A stretch of 64,000 nt of DNA from Ogataea parapolymorpha DL-1 (GCF_000187245.1 NC_027865.1:372001-436000), one strand, 5' to 3'. Shown: positions 18,325 through 28,777, numbered from the stretch's first letter. The notes: generated from the letters alone by a model not told the origin. Numbers and translations are program-made.

Positions 18325-20790
18325 TTAAAGTTTATTGAGCGATTCATTCATGTAAAAATTGTTTAGATCTTGCTCGTTACTTCTTCCATCAATATTGACA
18401 AATAGTGTACTCCAGAACTCGTCGTTCAGAGCCCAGTATTGATACTCCAGGTTTTCTGCCATGCTATTTTCACTAGCAGAGTAATTCAGTGCTGGTTGTA
18501 TATGTGGGGGCAGTACTTCCTGCGATCCTATCACTGGCGAAGGAAGATTTTGCTGGAACTGGGGGTTTGTTAATTGCGTAGTTGCTCCTGCCAAAGATGC
18601 GGCCGTACCGTCAGGGGCGTAATCCAACGAAACACTAGATTTTCCATTTTGGTCGTATGTGTTCGCGTTCTCTTTAGGAACGTTCGTAGGCGAAGAGTAG
18701 CTCGTTTCGTGTGATATGTTGGGCGAATTTCCAGGAGGGTAATGAGAATTGGCAAAGGGATTTACGAATGCATGCTGTGCGGATTTGACCCCAGATTTTT
18801 CACTAAGTTCTGAAGGTAGCTTATTTTGGAGCAAAGATTTGAACGCAGATTTGCATTGCGATAAAAATGTCTGCGTGAATAAAGATAACACTAATCGCAT
18901 CTTATTCAAAAAGTGGTTCCTTGGATATTTCAAAGATGTCCGATAAACTAACGAGGCCAAACTTTTGACAACATTCATCGTGTCCTCGGTCATGCAACCA
19001 TACTGATTCAAAACCGGAATACTGATGCTCAGATAGCGAATTCTCAACAACATACCTGCGGTAAAGATTATTCGTGATGAGTGGAAAAACGGTTCCACTG
19101 TGATAGATTCTTCTTTCAAGTGCAGAAAGTGTTTGAGTGCTAGAACGCAAGATTCGGTAGAGCACTCAATTGCTTCTGCCAAATAATCTGGTAGAGATCC
19201 TAATTCTGCCATATTTGAACTAAACATAGCCTGCAATGCTGGTTCATGAAGATATGCCTGGACTGAAAAAAAGTATGACATCATTGAATGAAAGGACTGT
19301 TCATCATCTTTCGTGAAATCAATGATTTTTCCCTTGAGTGTATTAAGCTTTTTTCGAATCTCTTCTGTGATGTACTTGTTTATTCCATAATCTAGTTCTA
19401 TAGCCGTTGGTTGTTCCACAGTCGAATTGATTCCATAATGTATTTTTTCGAGAATGCAGTTGAGTCTAGAATAAATGGAAACCATGATGTAGCGTGGCTC
19501 CTTTGTTGCCTCCAAATCAATACAATACTGATCACAATAATCAGTCCATTGCACAGGCAACCTTTTTCTTAGAAACAACGAGATCGACACGGAATTGAAA
19601 TATGTCAATAACAACAAACTCTTGCTCTCTAGATCTTCAGGGTCTTCAAAAGCACAAGCAGCCCTTTTCTTTACAGCTCCTTCTTCTTTGCTATAAAAGA
19701 AATAAGGCCTTCCAGTCATACCCAGATCGTGTAACATTGAGACGCAAAGACAGTTTATCATATGGTATCTTCGATGTTGAAATAGTTCGGGTGGAATATA
19801 CCATATGCACAAGAGTAGTAAAGATTTCAGCAGCTCGAGACTTTTTTCTCCTATCAAAAGGATCTCACCAATCAGAGTTTCAAACACCAATGTTTCGATG
19901 CGCAATTGTAGCTCAAGTGGAATGTAACATGGCTCTTCATCTAAAATTGTGGCAACATAAACACAAGATAGAAGTAGAAGCGGTTTTTTTTGTCGCATTG
20001 ATGCAAGAGTGGTATCTCTAGGCATTTGCAAGATGGGACTTTTCGGAAGTATCTTATCCAAAAACATCTGAAACAGTCTGTCACACTGTTCTTCTGTTAA
20101 TAACCCTCTTGTAATAATGTCGTTTTCACGATAGTTCAAATTTGCCTTACACATCCGAATTCTTTGCTCAGAAATGTTCACTATGGCAGAGGTAGAACAC
20201 AAGGATTGCTCTTTTGAAACACTCTCAAGAAACTTGATCTCCTTTTCAAATCGTTGAGTGGAGGACAAACTCTCAAACTTATCAGTCGTTGTGTATGATT
20301 GTGAATTGGGATTCACCGTTGACGGCGGAGTTTGCAAAACCTGATGCCGAGAATCATCGTTCAAAACATCCGGACTTATCATCATATGTTGTTGTTTGGC
20401 AATAGTTTTGGCTTGTTGATCGATGGTTTTGTTCTTTAATTCTAAAAGGTCCTGTAGTTCCTTTAATCTGGATTCCAGAAGCCGAAATCTAGAGATGGAG
20501 CTGCCTGGTCCCGAGGGCTTCTTTTTTTTCCTGGACTGCGTCAGATCAAACTCGCAGGCTCTATTAGCCTTAAGACACCGAACACAGGCACCCAACTGAT
20601 TCTTGGGATCACCAGGAACGCATTTCACTTTTAAAGCATGGCACGCTTTACAGGCAACTGATCGCCGTTTGCCGAAACCTTCACTTTGCGGTTTTCTTGA
20701 TATTTGATGACTATGCTCAACGTCTGAGGAAATTTCAGTAGTATCTGAGAAAATTGGGCTTTCAACAGCAACAGGATTGTGAGATGACAT
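18325..20790 (-). CDS. WAR1: Zn2Cys6 transcription factor, WAR1-like
   Basis: 821 aa. The binuclear zinc cluster is at C47, C50, C57, C69, C72 and C79 (CX2CX6CX11CX2CX6C), starting ACKACHALKVKC. This variant, with CHxLK after the second Cys and a long central loop, resembles Saccharomyces War1. It is followed by basic RKKKK residues and a predicted dimerisation helix at about 100-130. The middle matches the loosely conserved fungal factor domain; the C-terminus is Asn/Ser/Pro-rich with an acidic Trp patch. War1 activates weak-acid efflux. Placement between RPL6 and BET5 is as in S. cerevisiae (YML073C-YML077W), the main support for the name. Confidence 0.75.
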   Translation of the reverse strand: MSSHNPVAVESPIFSDTTEISSDVEHSHQISRKPQSEGFGKRRSVACKACHALKVKCVPGDPKNQLGACVRCLKANRACEFDLTQSRKKKKPSGPGSSISRFRLLESRLKELQDLLELKNKTIDQQAKTIAKQQHMMISPDVLNDDSRHQVLQTPPSTVNPNSQSYTTTDKFESLSSTQRFEKEIKFLESVSKEQSLCSTSAIVNISEQRIRMCKANLNYRENDIITRGLLTEEQCDRLFQMFLDKILPKSPILQMPRDTTLASMRQKKPLLLLSCVYVATILDEEPCYIPLELQLRIETLVFETLIGEILLIGEKSLELLKSLLLLCIWYIPPELFQHRRYHMINCLCVSMLHDLGMTGRPYFFYSKEEGAVKKRAACAFEDPEDLESKSLLLLTYFNSVSISLFLRKRLPVQWTDYCDQYCIDLEATKEPRYIMVSIYSRLNCILEKIHYGINSTVEQPTAIELDYGINKYITEEIRKKLNTLKGKIIDFTKDDEQSFHSMMSYFFSVQAYLHEPALQAMFSSNMAELGSLPDYLAEAIECSTESCVLALKHFLHLKEESITVEPFFHSSRIIFTAGMLLRIRYLSISIPVLNQYGCMTEDTMNVVKSLASLVYRTSLKYPRNHFLNKMRLVLSLFTQTFLSQCKSAFKSLLQNKLPSELSEKSGVKSAQHAFVNPFANSHYPPGNSPNISHETSYSSPTNVPKENANTYDQNGKSSVSLDYAPDGTAASLAGATTQLTNPQFQQNLPSPVIGSQEVLPPHIQPALNYSASENSMAENLEYQYWALNDEFWSTLFVNIDGRSNEQDLNNFYMNESLNKL

Positions 20791-21020
20791 TTACGAGATC
20801 AACACTTATCTCAACTTGGAACTCAATTCTTGAGACTCCTCTTTTTATATCTCAGACTAAAACTAATTTTCGGAGGAACAAATTGTGCACAGCCCAACTT
20901 CGATAAGCTACGTCAAATAGTCGCGGCGATGGTTATGAAACTTGTTCAGAGCGACGATTAAAGTTTCTGGACAATTGGCTGAAGACGAAGATAAATTTGA
21001 GATTTATTCATAGTGAGAAA

Positions 21021-22295
21021 ATGGACTCTTTGGGAAAAACATTGAATAATCTCTCTCTCTACGAGGTCAAAGCCTACGTTAGAAAAGCTCAAAATGCGGT
21101 TCTCAACTTGAGTGAGATGGAGGCCAAGGTTAGGGAAGCCACGAATAATGAACCTTGGGGTACACCAACAAGTGTCATGTCCGAGATTGCGAGAGGAACT
21201 TTCAGTTATCCTGAAAGAGAAGAGATTTGTGCAATGATATTTAGACGGTTTACTGAAAAGTCAGCTCATGAATGGAGACAAATATACAAGGCATTACAGC
21301 TCATGGAGTACCTGGTGAAACACGGCTCTGAACGCTTTGTTGATGATGCCAGAGCCAATGTGAACTTAGTAAGCATGCTCAAGTCATTCCATTATATAGA
21401 TTCGAAGGGAGTTGACCAAGGTATTAACGTTCGCAACAGAGCCAGGGAACTTTCAGCTTTGCTGAACGACGAATCCAAAATTCGTCAGGAAAGAAGAAAG
21501 GCCAAAGAGAATGCAAAGAAATTTGGAGCTGTTTCCTCCAACTCGGCCTACATGGGATCCTCATCGTTGAGAAGGGCAAATGTTGTTTCATCGAACTACG
21601 ACTATGACGAGGAGGATGCCGGGTACGCTGGAAGAGTTTTCGGCGATGGCGGAGTTTTTGGGCAAAGATTTGAAGAGCAAGCTCCCACTAACGCGTCCAA
21701 AAAATTTGAGGAGTATGATGTTGAGGACCACGGCAAACCCAAGAGAACCAGCAAACCGTCCGTACAAGCCTCAAGTGTTACAGCGAGCGCCCAACCCAAA
21801 GTCGATTTGTTCTCTTTTGACGATAAACCGGCTGCCACCTCAACTGCTGGGCCCGTTTACGATGAAGAAGAAGAATTTGATGAATTCCAAAGTGCGTCTA
21901 CTCCTGCGCAGGTTGTGCAGCCTCACAACAATCTCACTGACCTTTTGAACGCATCATATGGCCAACATGCTAGCACTCCAGCAGCTTCCTTCCTTCAATC
22001 GCCTGTCGCAAACCCTTTCTCCCCGCCACCGTCTAACCAAGTTGAACCAGCTATTTCCCATCCAAAGAAAAAGGAAGATATATTTGGGAGTCTGTTAACG
22101 TCTGCCAAAACGAAGACTCATTCTCAGCCATCGACCTCTACAACTGCTAAGACATCTCCTACTCCTGCAACTCCTGCAAAGCCTTCTATCGGGAATGAAC
22201 CTGGACCTGTGTCGTCCACATCTAAAGAAGAAGTCACTAGTCAAATTCCATCCAGCGGTCAAGGGAATGGGGTTGTTGACTTGTTGTCCTTTTAA
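21021..22295 (+). CDS. ENT3: Epsin-like adaptor ENT3
   Basis: 424 aa from the ATG at 21021. The ENTH domain covers about residues 5-150 (LSLYEVKAYVRKAQN, VREATNNEPWG, RRFTEKSAHEWRQIYKALQL, HGSERFVDDAR). It is closest to Ent3/epsinR rather than the endocytic Ent1/2. The remainder is disordered, with acidic DLLSF/FDEFQSA type clusters typical of clathrin, GGA and AP-1 binding; the protein ends in VVDLLSF. No ubiquitin-interacting motifs are seen. It acts in TGN-endosome transport with PI(3,5)P2 or PI4P binding. The open frame starts at TTG 20997, but the ATG codon yields the family N-terminus. Confidence 0.93.
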   Translation: MDSLGKTLNNLSLYEVKAYVRKAQNAVLNLSEMEAKVREATNNEPWGTPTSVMSEIARGTFSYPEREEICAMIFRRFTEKSAHEWRQIYKALQLMEYLVKHGSERFVDDARANVNLVSMLKSFHYIDSKGVDQGINVRNRARELSALLNDESKIRQERRKAKENAKKFGAVSSNSAYMGSSSLRRANVVSSNYDYDEEDAGYAGRVFGDGGVFGQRFEEQAPTNASKKFEEYDVEDHGKPKRTSKPSVQASSVTASAQPKVDLFSFDDKPAATSTAGPVYDEEEEFDEFQSASTPAQVVQPHNNLTDLLNASYGQHASTPAASFLQSPVANPFSPPPSNQVEPAISHPKKKEDIFGSLLTSAKTKTHSQPSTSTTAKTSPTPATPAKPSIGNEPGPVSSTSKEEVTSQIPSSGQGNGVVDLLSF

Positions 22296-22382
22296 AAAGG
22301 CAGACCTTCTTTCGCGTAGATATATTTAGTGGTGCACAGATGCATGAAATAATTGCAAATAATTTGATTAAATACACTGTTG

Positions 22383-23078
22383 ATGCCAATTTATTCGTTT
22401 TGGATATACGACAGACATTGTAATTGCATATTCAGTCGGGAATATGGAACAGGATTTCAAGATTCATCCAATAGTATCCTGAGATCAACCCCAAAACTAA
22501 AGGTGTCTGCCCAATTCACTCCAAATGCAAGCTATGAAAACACGTCCTCTTTGCCAAGTTCCTCTCAGTCCACACAAAACTCATCTATATCATCGGGAAG
22601 GGGACAAAGATTACTATCGTCTGCATTGAATAATCAAAAGGCCCAGGATCTCATACAAAAGGGTACTATCAATACTCAGAATAACAATAACACATCGAAG
22701 CTCCTTTTCGGTACACTTTTTTCCTTAAGAAAAATAGCTGTTTCATTGTGTACACCACAGGCGGAGACATCACAGGAGGAAGAATTCAATGCATCTAACC
22801 TTAATAGTTTCAACTCCCTACAATCGTTCCATACCCTCAATTACAAGTGCCATTACTACGAGACCATGAACGGGTTGAGGTTTGTTGTAGTGACGCATCC
22901 CGCGGCCCGTAACCTTCAATCATCTTTGGTTGAGATATACCATTCTATATATTTGCCTACAATTGTCAGAAACCCATTGATGCCCGTTGAATATCGAGAG
23001 GATGAGGTTATTTCCAATGATCGCTTTATCCGTGCAATAGATGAATACTGGACGTCACTTGAAGAAACTTTGACGTGA
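22383..23078 (+). CDS. BET5: TRAPP subunit Bet5 (TRAPPC1)
   Basis: 231 aa from the ATG at 22383. The start MPIYSFWIYDRHCNCIFSREY is the Bet5 signature beta-hairpin of the longin fold. The second half matches too: LLFGTLFSLRKIAVSL, HYYETMNGLRFVVVTHP, and EIYHSIYLPTIVRNP. Between them, about residues 25-100 are a Ser/Asn/Gln-rich insertion, which makes the protein longer than S. cerevisiae Bet5 (159 aa). TRAPP is the Ypt1 exchange factor for ER-Golgi and autophagy traffic. It lies 87 bases after ENT3, same strand. Confidence 0.93.
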   Translation: MPIYSFWIYDRHCNCIFSREYGTGFQDSSNSILRSTPKLKVSAQFTPNASYENTSSLPSSSQSTQNSSISSGRGQRLLSSALNNQKAQDLIQKGTINTQNNNNTSKLLFGTLFSLRKIAVSLCTPQAETSQEEEFNASNLNSFNSLQSFHTLNYKCHYYETMNGLRFVVVTHPAARNLQSSLVEIYHSIYLPTIVRNPLMPVEYREDEVISNDRFIRAIDEYWTSLEETLT

Positions 23079-23342
23079 AGCTGTACGAATCATCAAGAAA
23101 TGAAGTTCGCATTACGAGTTTGACGAAGTGCAGGTTCCACATGCTCTATGTTGAGTGGCACGTATCTTTGCATTATCTCTGTGAAGTATGGGCTGCTCGA
23201 GTTACTTAGGCCACTTCATATATGCAGAAGTTTGCGCAACCTGCAAATTAAACTCAACTGAAATTTCTAGGTTTGTAAAATTGCTAAAACTCTGAAAATT
23301 AAAAATTGCAACCTTTGCCTTTGTCTCTGAGGGTACTGCTTG

Positions 23343-26210
23343 ATGAAGCCCACAACATCTTACAGATCGAGTGGGTTACTTGACTTCAGGCCTTGCAGAC
23401 GCTCTCCCTTGTCAGATGATGAAGGGGATCGATATCTTGCTGGCGAGCGGAGACGCAAACGCAGTAGAGAACATTCATCGGTAAGCTTAGATGCAGAATT
23501 TGATTCATCTACAGATGAGAACTCAATCAAACGACAACAAAGGCGGAGAAAGTGCGTGGATCCTGATAGCAGTGAAGATGAAGACTACGCTGAGATCACT
23601 AGTATTCCCCCTGAATTGCTCAATAGACTCAAGTCATTTGCGTTATTCGAAAACGCCCCGAAATCTTTTTTGACTGCCCTGGGGCGTTCACTGAAACCAG
23701 TGCAGTACTTTCCACAAGAATACATCGTGAAGGCTGGCGAACAGGCCAAGGCGATGTATTGGATTTTAAGAGGTACAGTGGGTGTTACATCCACTGACGG
23801 TGAAGCATTGTATGCAGAACTAGCGGCTGGGTCATTTTTTGGTGAGATTGGTATTCTTTTCAACAGACCGAGAACCGCAACGGTGGTGGCCAGAACAAAG
23901 GTGCTCTTGGGCGTCCTCACCAAGGGTGCATTAGGGGTTGTTTTGTCAGATTATCCCAAGATTGAACGTTTGATTAGAGATGAAGGTCAGGAACGTCTTG
24001 CAATGCAGGAGAAGCGAAAACAAAAAACGAAATCATCCGCAAATCTTCTTTTCCAGAGACGTGAAAACTTATTAGTACCTTCGAAGTATAGCAACGACTC
24101 GATTACTGCCTTTGAGAATGAACCATTACCTGGTCCTGTTCTTCCTCCGACATCAGATGCTGCCACACCAGTTCTAAAAACTATAAACCCATTCGATCCC
24201 TCGCAAATATACATCCAACAGCCTTCACCGATACCTACGGGTAGTATCGATAATTCTATCTCTGTAAGAGAATTTTTGAGCGGCCTACCTATTTTCAAAT
24301 CTCTACCATCGGACGTGTTCCATGAACTTGCCCTCAAGGTAGAGATTAAAGATTTTAAACCAATGGAATATATATTCAAAAAGGGAGATGCTGGAAGAGA
24401 CATTTATTTTGTTGTGTTTGGGGAAGTTGAAGTACTAGATGCTGAAAAGGCTAGCCATATCGTTGCAAGACTAGGAAGCGGCAAATATTTTGGTGAGATG
24501 TCTTTTTTGTCTTCTCTACGCGATGATCATGATTCCTCTAAGACTGAGACAAGATCGGCAGATGTTCGTGCAGTTTCTGAATCTGAAGTGCTTGTGGTGA
24601 AAGGCAACATACTAGAGGATCTATGTAAACGTTATCCGGTTGTTGCAGAAGACATGAAGTTCACTGCGTGCGAGAGGTTAAAGAAAAACGATTCCGTTGT
24701 GGAAATGGTTCATTCTGCCGACATATCAGCTCATGATCGAAATATTGTATCTTCCTTGACTGAGGACAGCGGAGGAAAACCAATATTTCAGAGCATCTCA
24801 TGGTATAATGAGGCATATGGATCAGCACCTCCTAGCCCTCATGATACTGTCATGACGCCATACTACAGAGATTCGGTGAGCACAACGGGAACACAAGATC
24901 TCACGAAATCAAACGATTTATCAGCTCCATCTTTGCTATCTGATAAATATTCGAAGCCTGAGAAGCCAACTATTCAATTGTACGTGCCATCACCTAATCC
25001 AGTCTCAGGATCGCTTTACAAGTTTGGAAACTCGCTCAGACCTCCTTTTCATTATACGCCTCATGATCACCGTTTACGTTTGTTAAACATCAACAATGGC
25101 CGCCGCCGATCTTCTGTTTTATCTTCAGGTCCCTTTCCGGACTCTATCTTTATGAAAATCTTCAAGTATCTCGATTTACCCAATTTGATGAGATTTGCCA
25201 CAGTTTGCAAGAAATGGAAACAGCTTTTATACCTGGGACCAGATTTGATAAAGACTCTTGATCTAACGCCGTGGAAACGAGATCTTACAGACAATGCTCT
25301 TATCCAGATCACAAATTTTGTTGGGCCACGCCCTGAAGTGATAAACATTTCCAGTTGTTTCCACATCACGGATGCCGGTTTTTGTTATATGATCAATGAA
25401 ATTGGAATACGGGGCCGCATAAAGAAGCTCTATATGAGCAACAACTGGAATATTTCCGCTATGTCTATTATGGATCTGAGCATTGTTGCTAGAGAGTTAG
25501 ATTTGATCGACTTTTCAAACTGCCCAAAAGTTCGCGATGATGTCATTGAGAGGTTGATTACACCACAAGGATCCAAATATGGTTGCCCGAATTTGCGGAC
25601 CTTGAATTTATCTTACTGTAAGTACCTGACAGACAGGGCAATGTGCCAGATCGCCAATAATGCCTCGCAACAATTAACGTCGCTCAATCTTACCAGATGT
25701 ACTACAATCACAGACGGTGGATTCATGTTTTGGTCACAAACACAGTTTCCTAATTTGAGGAAGCTTGTATTACGAGATTGTACCTTTCTCTCAGATGCTG
25801 CTATATCCCATTTATCAGTTGCGTGTCCCAATCTAGAAGACTTAGATCTCACCTTTTGTTGCGTTTTGACAGATAATTCGCTTGCAATGTTATATCTTTA
25901 TTGCAAGTATTTGAGATCTTTGAACCTTTCATTCTGTGGGTCAGCAGTCAGTGACAACTCGCTAGCTTCTATATCTCGCTTGCCTTGTTTAGAAAATCTC
26001 TCTTTGAGAGGATGTATCAGGGTCACTCGCCAAGGAGTCGATAAGATCTTATCAAATCTTCAAAATCTGAAGTTCTTAGATTTGAGTCAATGTCCGAGGG
26101 TGGATACGTACCAAGGCAAGGCCGTAGAGCCATTTGAAAAGCAACCAGGGTCCAGGAACGCTTACCTTAAAATTTCGCCATATCGACGAATTATTCAAGT
26201 AACTTTATAA
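23343..26210 (+). CDS. Protein with two cyclic-nucleotide-binding domains, F-box and LRRs
   Basis: 955 aa from the ATG at 23343. After a charged N-terminus come two cNBD modules, at about residues 92-215 (phosphate-cassette-like FGEIGILFNRPRTATV) and 314-440 (FGEMSFLSSLRDD...RSADV). A Ser-rich linker leads to an F-box at about 597-640 (FPDSIFMKIFKYLDLPNLMR). About ten Amn1/FBXL-type leucine-rich repeats follow (LTSLNLTRCTTITDGGF, LEDLDLTFC and so on) to about 925. The F-box predicts an SCF adaptor that would join Skp1 and the CDC53 product encoded later in this window. Whether the cNBDs bind cAMP is unknown: the first keeps the cassette Arg, while the second has an insert before its Arg. Not found in S. 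cerevisiae to my knowledge. Confidence 0.85.
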   Translation: MKPTTSYRSSGLLDFRPCRRSPLSDDEGDRYLAGERRRKRSREHSSVSLDAEFDSSTDENSIKRQQRRRKCVDPDSSEDEDYAEITSIPPELLNRLKSFALFENAPKSFLTALGRSLKPVQYFPQEYIVKAGEQAKAMYWILRGTVGVTSTDGEALYAELAAGSFFGEIGILFNRPRTATVVARTKVLLGVLTKGALGVVLSDYPKIERLIRDEGQERLAMQEKRKQKTKSSANLLFQRRENLLVPSKYSNDSITAFENEPLPGPVLPPTSDAATPVLKTINPFDPSQIYIQQPSPIPTGSIDNSISVREFLSGLPIFKSLPSDVFHELALKVEIKDFKPMEYIFKKGDAGRDIYFVVFGEVEVLDAEKASHIVARLGSGKYFGEMSFLSSLRDDHDSSKTETRSADVRAVSESEVLVVKGNILEDLCKRYPVVAEDMKFTACERLKKNDSVVEMVHSADISAHDRNIVSSLTEDSGGKPIFQSISWYNEAYGSAPPSPHDTVMTPYYRDSVSTTGTQDLTKSNDLSAPSLLSDKYSKPEKPTIQLYVPSPNPVSGSLYKFGNSLRPPFHYTPHDHRLRLLNINNGRRRSSVLSSGPFPDSIFMKIFKYLDLPNLMRFATVCKKWKQLLYLGPDLIKTLDLTPWKRDLTDNALIQITNFVGPRPEVINISSCFHITDAGFCYMINEIGIRGRIKKLYMSNNWNISAMSIMDLSIVARELDLIDFSNCPKVRDDVIERLITPQGSKYGCPNLRTLNLSYCKYLTDRAMCQIANNASQQLTSLNLTRCTTITDGGFMFWSQTQFPNLRKLVLRDCTFLSDAAISHLSVACPNLEDLDLTFCCVLTDNSLAMLYLYCKYLRSLNLSFCGSAVSDNSLASISRLPCLENLSLRGCIRVTRQGVDKILSNLQNLKFLDLSQCPRVDTYQGKAVEPFEKQPGSRNAYLKISPYRRIIQVTL

Positions 26211-26251
26211 ATTAACGAATTCATGACTTCTAGATTCACAATCAATCACGT

Positions 26252-27292
26252 CTAATAGACAGATATGTAATTATTTATTCTCTCTTTTTGGTTTTGAGCA
26301 ATACATTCCGCAATCCATGTTATATTTCTGATTTCTTGCTCCTTCGATCTGACGTAGGCCCATATCGTGCTAATGGTAAATTGTTGGGTAAAGGCATCTT
26401 TACAGAGCCTCATCTCGTACTCGTAGAAATGGTCCTCGAGATTCTTGTCGTTCGTAGTATCAAAAAAGTTGCGATACTCACCTAAGGAAGTAATGATTGT
26501 CTTTAAATTTTCAAGATCATCACTTTGAGCCATTTGATGCTGATAAGCGGTGTTGGATAACTTCCCAAGTGCTGGCAAAAGTTTGAGCTTATCATCAGTT
26601 CCAAGTTCCGTATCAAGCGAATTGATGCAAATATTGATAGCTCTTTTATCAGCCTCAAAATTGATCAGCCTTTCCATTATTTCATCGGAAGGTGAGGGAA
26701 GCTTCGTTTTGCAAAATTGCATGAAATCTTCCAAATAAGCTTTATACAAAGCATTCTTGATGATTTCTATGTTCATGTCGTCCAAATCATCAACCGAGAG
26801 ACAATTTTGAAAGTAAGGAGCTAATGGCGTGTCAATGAGTACAGTTTGATAGAGTGAATCAATATCAGTAGCCACCGAAAGAGTTGGCAATGTTTCAAAC
26901 CATCCCAATGGGTGACATCTCTCAAGAATTTCAGATCTGTCTCTTTCGTGGATAGTGCCCGTAATCATAAGAGCCACGTTGTCAATCATATAACCATAGG
27001 TTATATAATCCATGAATTTAGCGAGTGGTTCAGTCGCCTGTGACCTTATATATCTGAACTGCTCCACAAGCTTTTCGTTCAGCTTTTCCTCGATTATAGT
27101 GGTTGAAAGCGAGCCTGAGACATTTGAAAGAAAATTACCATAATCTGTGGCGGAAAGTTGCAACTTCAAATCCTCCAAAGAATCGCACTGAGTGAGATTG
27201 ATGTACTGAGAGGATTTGAGTAAACCATCCCTGTACCCACGCACTAGACCCTCAATGAATCCGCTATCAATATTGAAAAATAGACCTTCCAT
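26252..27292 (-). CDS. VMA6: V-ATPase subunit d, VMA6
   Basis: 346 aa from the ATG at 27292. The frame is open to an ATG at 27370, but MEGLFFNIDSGFIEGLVRG is the family N-terminus, so the first 26 codons are treated as leader. Nearly every conserved block is present, including TQCDSLEDLKLQL, MDYITYGYMIDNVALM, LERCHPLGWF, and the C-terminus IAQNQKERINNYISVY. Subunit d is the funnel linking the central stalk to the proteolipid ring of the Vo sector. It shares a 132-base divergent promoter with COG8. Its length is one residue from S. cerevisiae Vma6. Confidence 0.96.
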   Translation of the reverse strand: MEGLFFNIDSGFIEGLVRGYRDGLLKSSQYINLTQCDSLEDLKLQLSATDYGNFLSNVSGSLSTTIIEEKLNEKLVEQFRYIRSQATEPLAKFMDYITYGYMIDNVALMITGTIHERDRSEILERCHPLGWFETLPTLSVATDIDSLYQTVLIDTPLAPYFQNCLSVDDLDDMNIEIIKNALYKAYLEDFMQFCKTKLPSPSDEIMERLINFEADKRAINICINSLDTELGTDDKLKLLPALGKLSNTAYQHQMAQSDDLENLKTIITSLGEYRNFFDTTNDKNLEDHFYEYEMRLCKDAFTQQFTISTIWAYVRSKEQEIRNITWIAECIAQNQKERINNYISVY

Positions 27293-27424
27293 GACTCGAG
27301 AATTGAGAAGCGAGTGCTGTTTTTTCTCTATGCTGCTGCATGAAAGTCGATCGGCTTCGTACGGGCTCATAATTTTACGTCGATCTTATAAAACAGATAC
27401 GTAGAAAACGATATATTGGACCCC

Positions 27425-28777
27425 ATGATGAGTGAATCAACGGGCTTACTTTTGGAAACATTATGGAACGAGCTTCCTACAGAGGTTGAGAATTTGCTGG
27501 ATACCTCTGAGGCTTACAAAACGGATGCGCTGAAATTTCTTACTGATTTGTTAGATCAGGATAGATCAGAGACTTTGCTTTCTACGAACGTGAAACCAAG
27601 CTTCGAGACCGAACATTCTGGACACACTTTGATAGAACGAATTGCAGAGCTGGAATCATCGCAACGAATCCTAGAAGCACAAATTAAAAAGTGTGTCCAT
27701 TCAAACCTAAACAATTCTCTAAAACTAAACAAGGTCTATACTGATTGTGTCTCTATGTTCAAAAATGACTTCAATGAATGCCGCGAATTTCTATCCACCA
27801 ATTTCAGCAAGTCAGAAGATGCTATGGACACACAGCAGAAATCGGAAGAGAGCAATTGGAAAGATTTACTAAAAACTCAACATCCGTACTCGAAACATGA
27901 ACAACTGCAAGAAAATCGGCAATCGTCGTCTATCATTTTGAGCAAAATGGATAATATTATGGACATATTAGAGCTCCCTGCTCTTGCCAATGCTTGTGTA
28001 AAGACGGGCCATTATGCTGAGTGCGTAGAAATTGCGTCACATGTGCGAAGGCTGTCAATCAGGTATTCAGACATTGCTATCATTCAGAGAGTGGAGCATG
28101 ATGTTCAACTCGAAATAAGAGAAATGGTGAATGGACTCATACGATTACTGAACACCGATCTTCGCCAATCTTCGATCATAAAGATTGTCACTTATTTGAA
28201 GCGTATAGGCCCATTCCAGAAAAGGCTAAAAGAACAGGAGGATAACAGATTAGTTCAGGAAAGAGATACAGAATTGGTCAGTAACGAATTCCTACAAAAA
28301 ATATTCCTGAAGTCTCGTTACCAATTCATCTTGAATGAGCTCGATGTGCTCGTTCCATTGAAGAAGAGCAACTCTATTGACAACTACCTAAAACGGTGTG
28401 TTGAAGTAATCAGAGAGCATTGTTTTCAAACTGTTGTGACCTTTGAGTCTATATTCCCAAATGATAATAGCAAGGCAGTCAAGAATCTCCTTTACTCTTT
28501 TATCAAATCTTTGATATATCGTTTATGTGAAATATTGAAAGAGAATTGGAGCCAAGTTGGAGATACAAATAAGGATGGATTACTTTTGCAACTCATCTAC
28601 TGTTCTCAGAGTCTCGGGAGAATTGGCGGAGATTTCAATGTCATAATTCTTGATCAACTGAAGGACGCTATTGATAAAGAGAATTGGTGCACTGTTCTAA
28701 GGAAACAGCGTGAGCTGATAAAATCTTTGAGCAAAAGCATGGACGAACGCAACGTTCACAAACCAATTGATGTGTAG
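27425..28777 (+). CDS. COG8: Conserved oligomeric Golgi complex subunit COG8
   Basis: 450 aa from the ATG at 27425 (a second ATG follows directly). The conserved Dor1 region is centred on LELPALANACVKTGHYAECVEIASHVRRL (about residues 185-210), the most preserved block of the family. The protein is helical with an N-terminal coiled coil (IAELESSQRILEAQIK). COG tethers retrograde vesicles at the Golgi and maintains glycosyltransferase localisation. Cog8 bridges lobes A and B with Cog1. It shares a promoter with VMA6 and precedes TCB3, which also neighbours COG8 in S. cerevisiae. Confidence 0.9.
   Translation: MMSESTGLLLETLWNELPTEVENLLDTSEAYKTDALKFLTDLLDQDRSETLLSTNVKPSFETEHSGHTLIERIAELESSQRILEAQIKKCVHSNLNNSLKLNKVYTDCVSMFKNDFNECREFLSTNFSKSEDAMDTQQKSEESNWKDLLKTQHPYSKHEQLQENRQSSSIILSKMDNIMDILELPALANACVKTGHYAECVEIASHVRRLSIRYSDIAIIQRVEHDVQLEIREMVNGLIRLLNTDLRQSSIIKIVTYLKRIGPFQKRLKEQEDNRLVQERDTELVSNEFLQKIFLKSRYQFILNELDVLVPLKKSNSIDNYLKRCVEVIREHCFQTVVTFESIFPNDNSKAVKNLLYSFIKSLIYRLCEILKENWSQVGDTNKDGLLLQLIYCSQSLGRIGGDFNVIILDQLKDAIDKENWCTVLRKQRELIKSLSKSMDERNVHKPIDV

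Noticed and set aside
26252..27370. VMA6 start at the upstream ATG 27370
   Set aside because: The conserved subunit d N-terminus begins at the ATG at 27292; the 26 extra codons match nothing.
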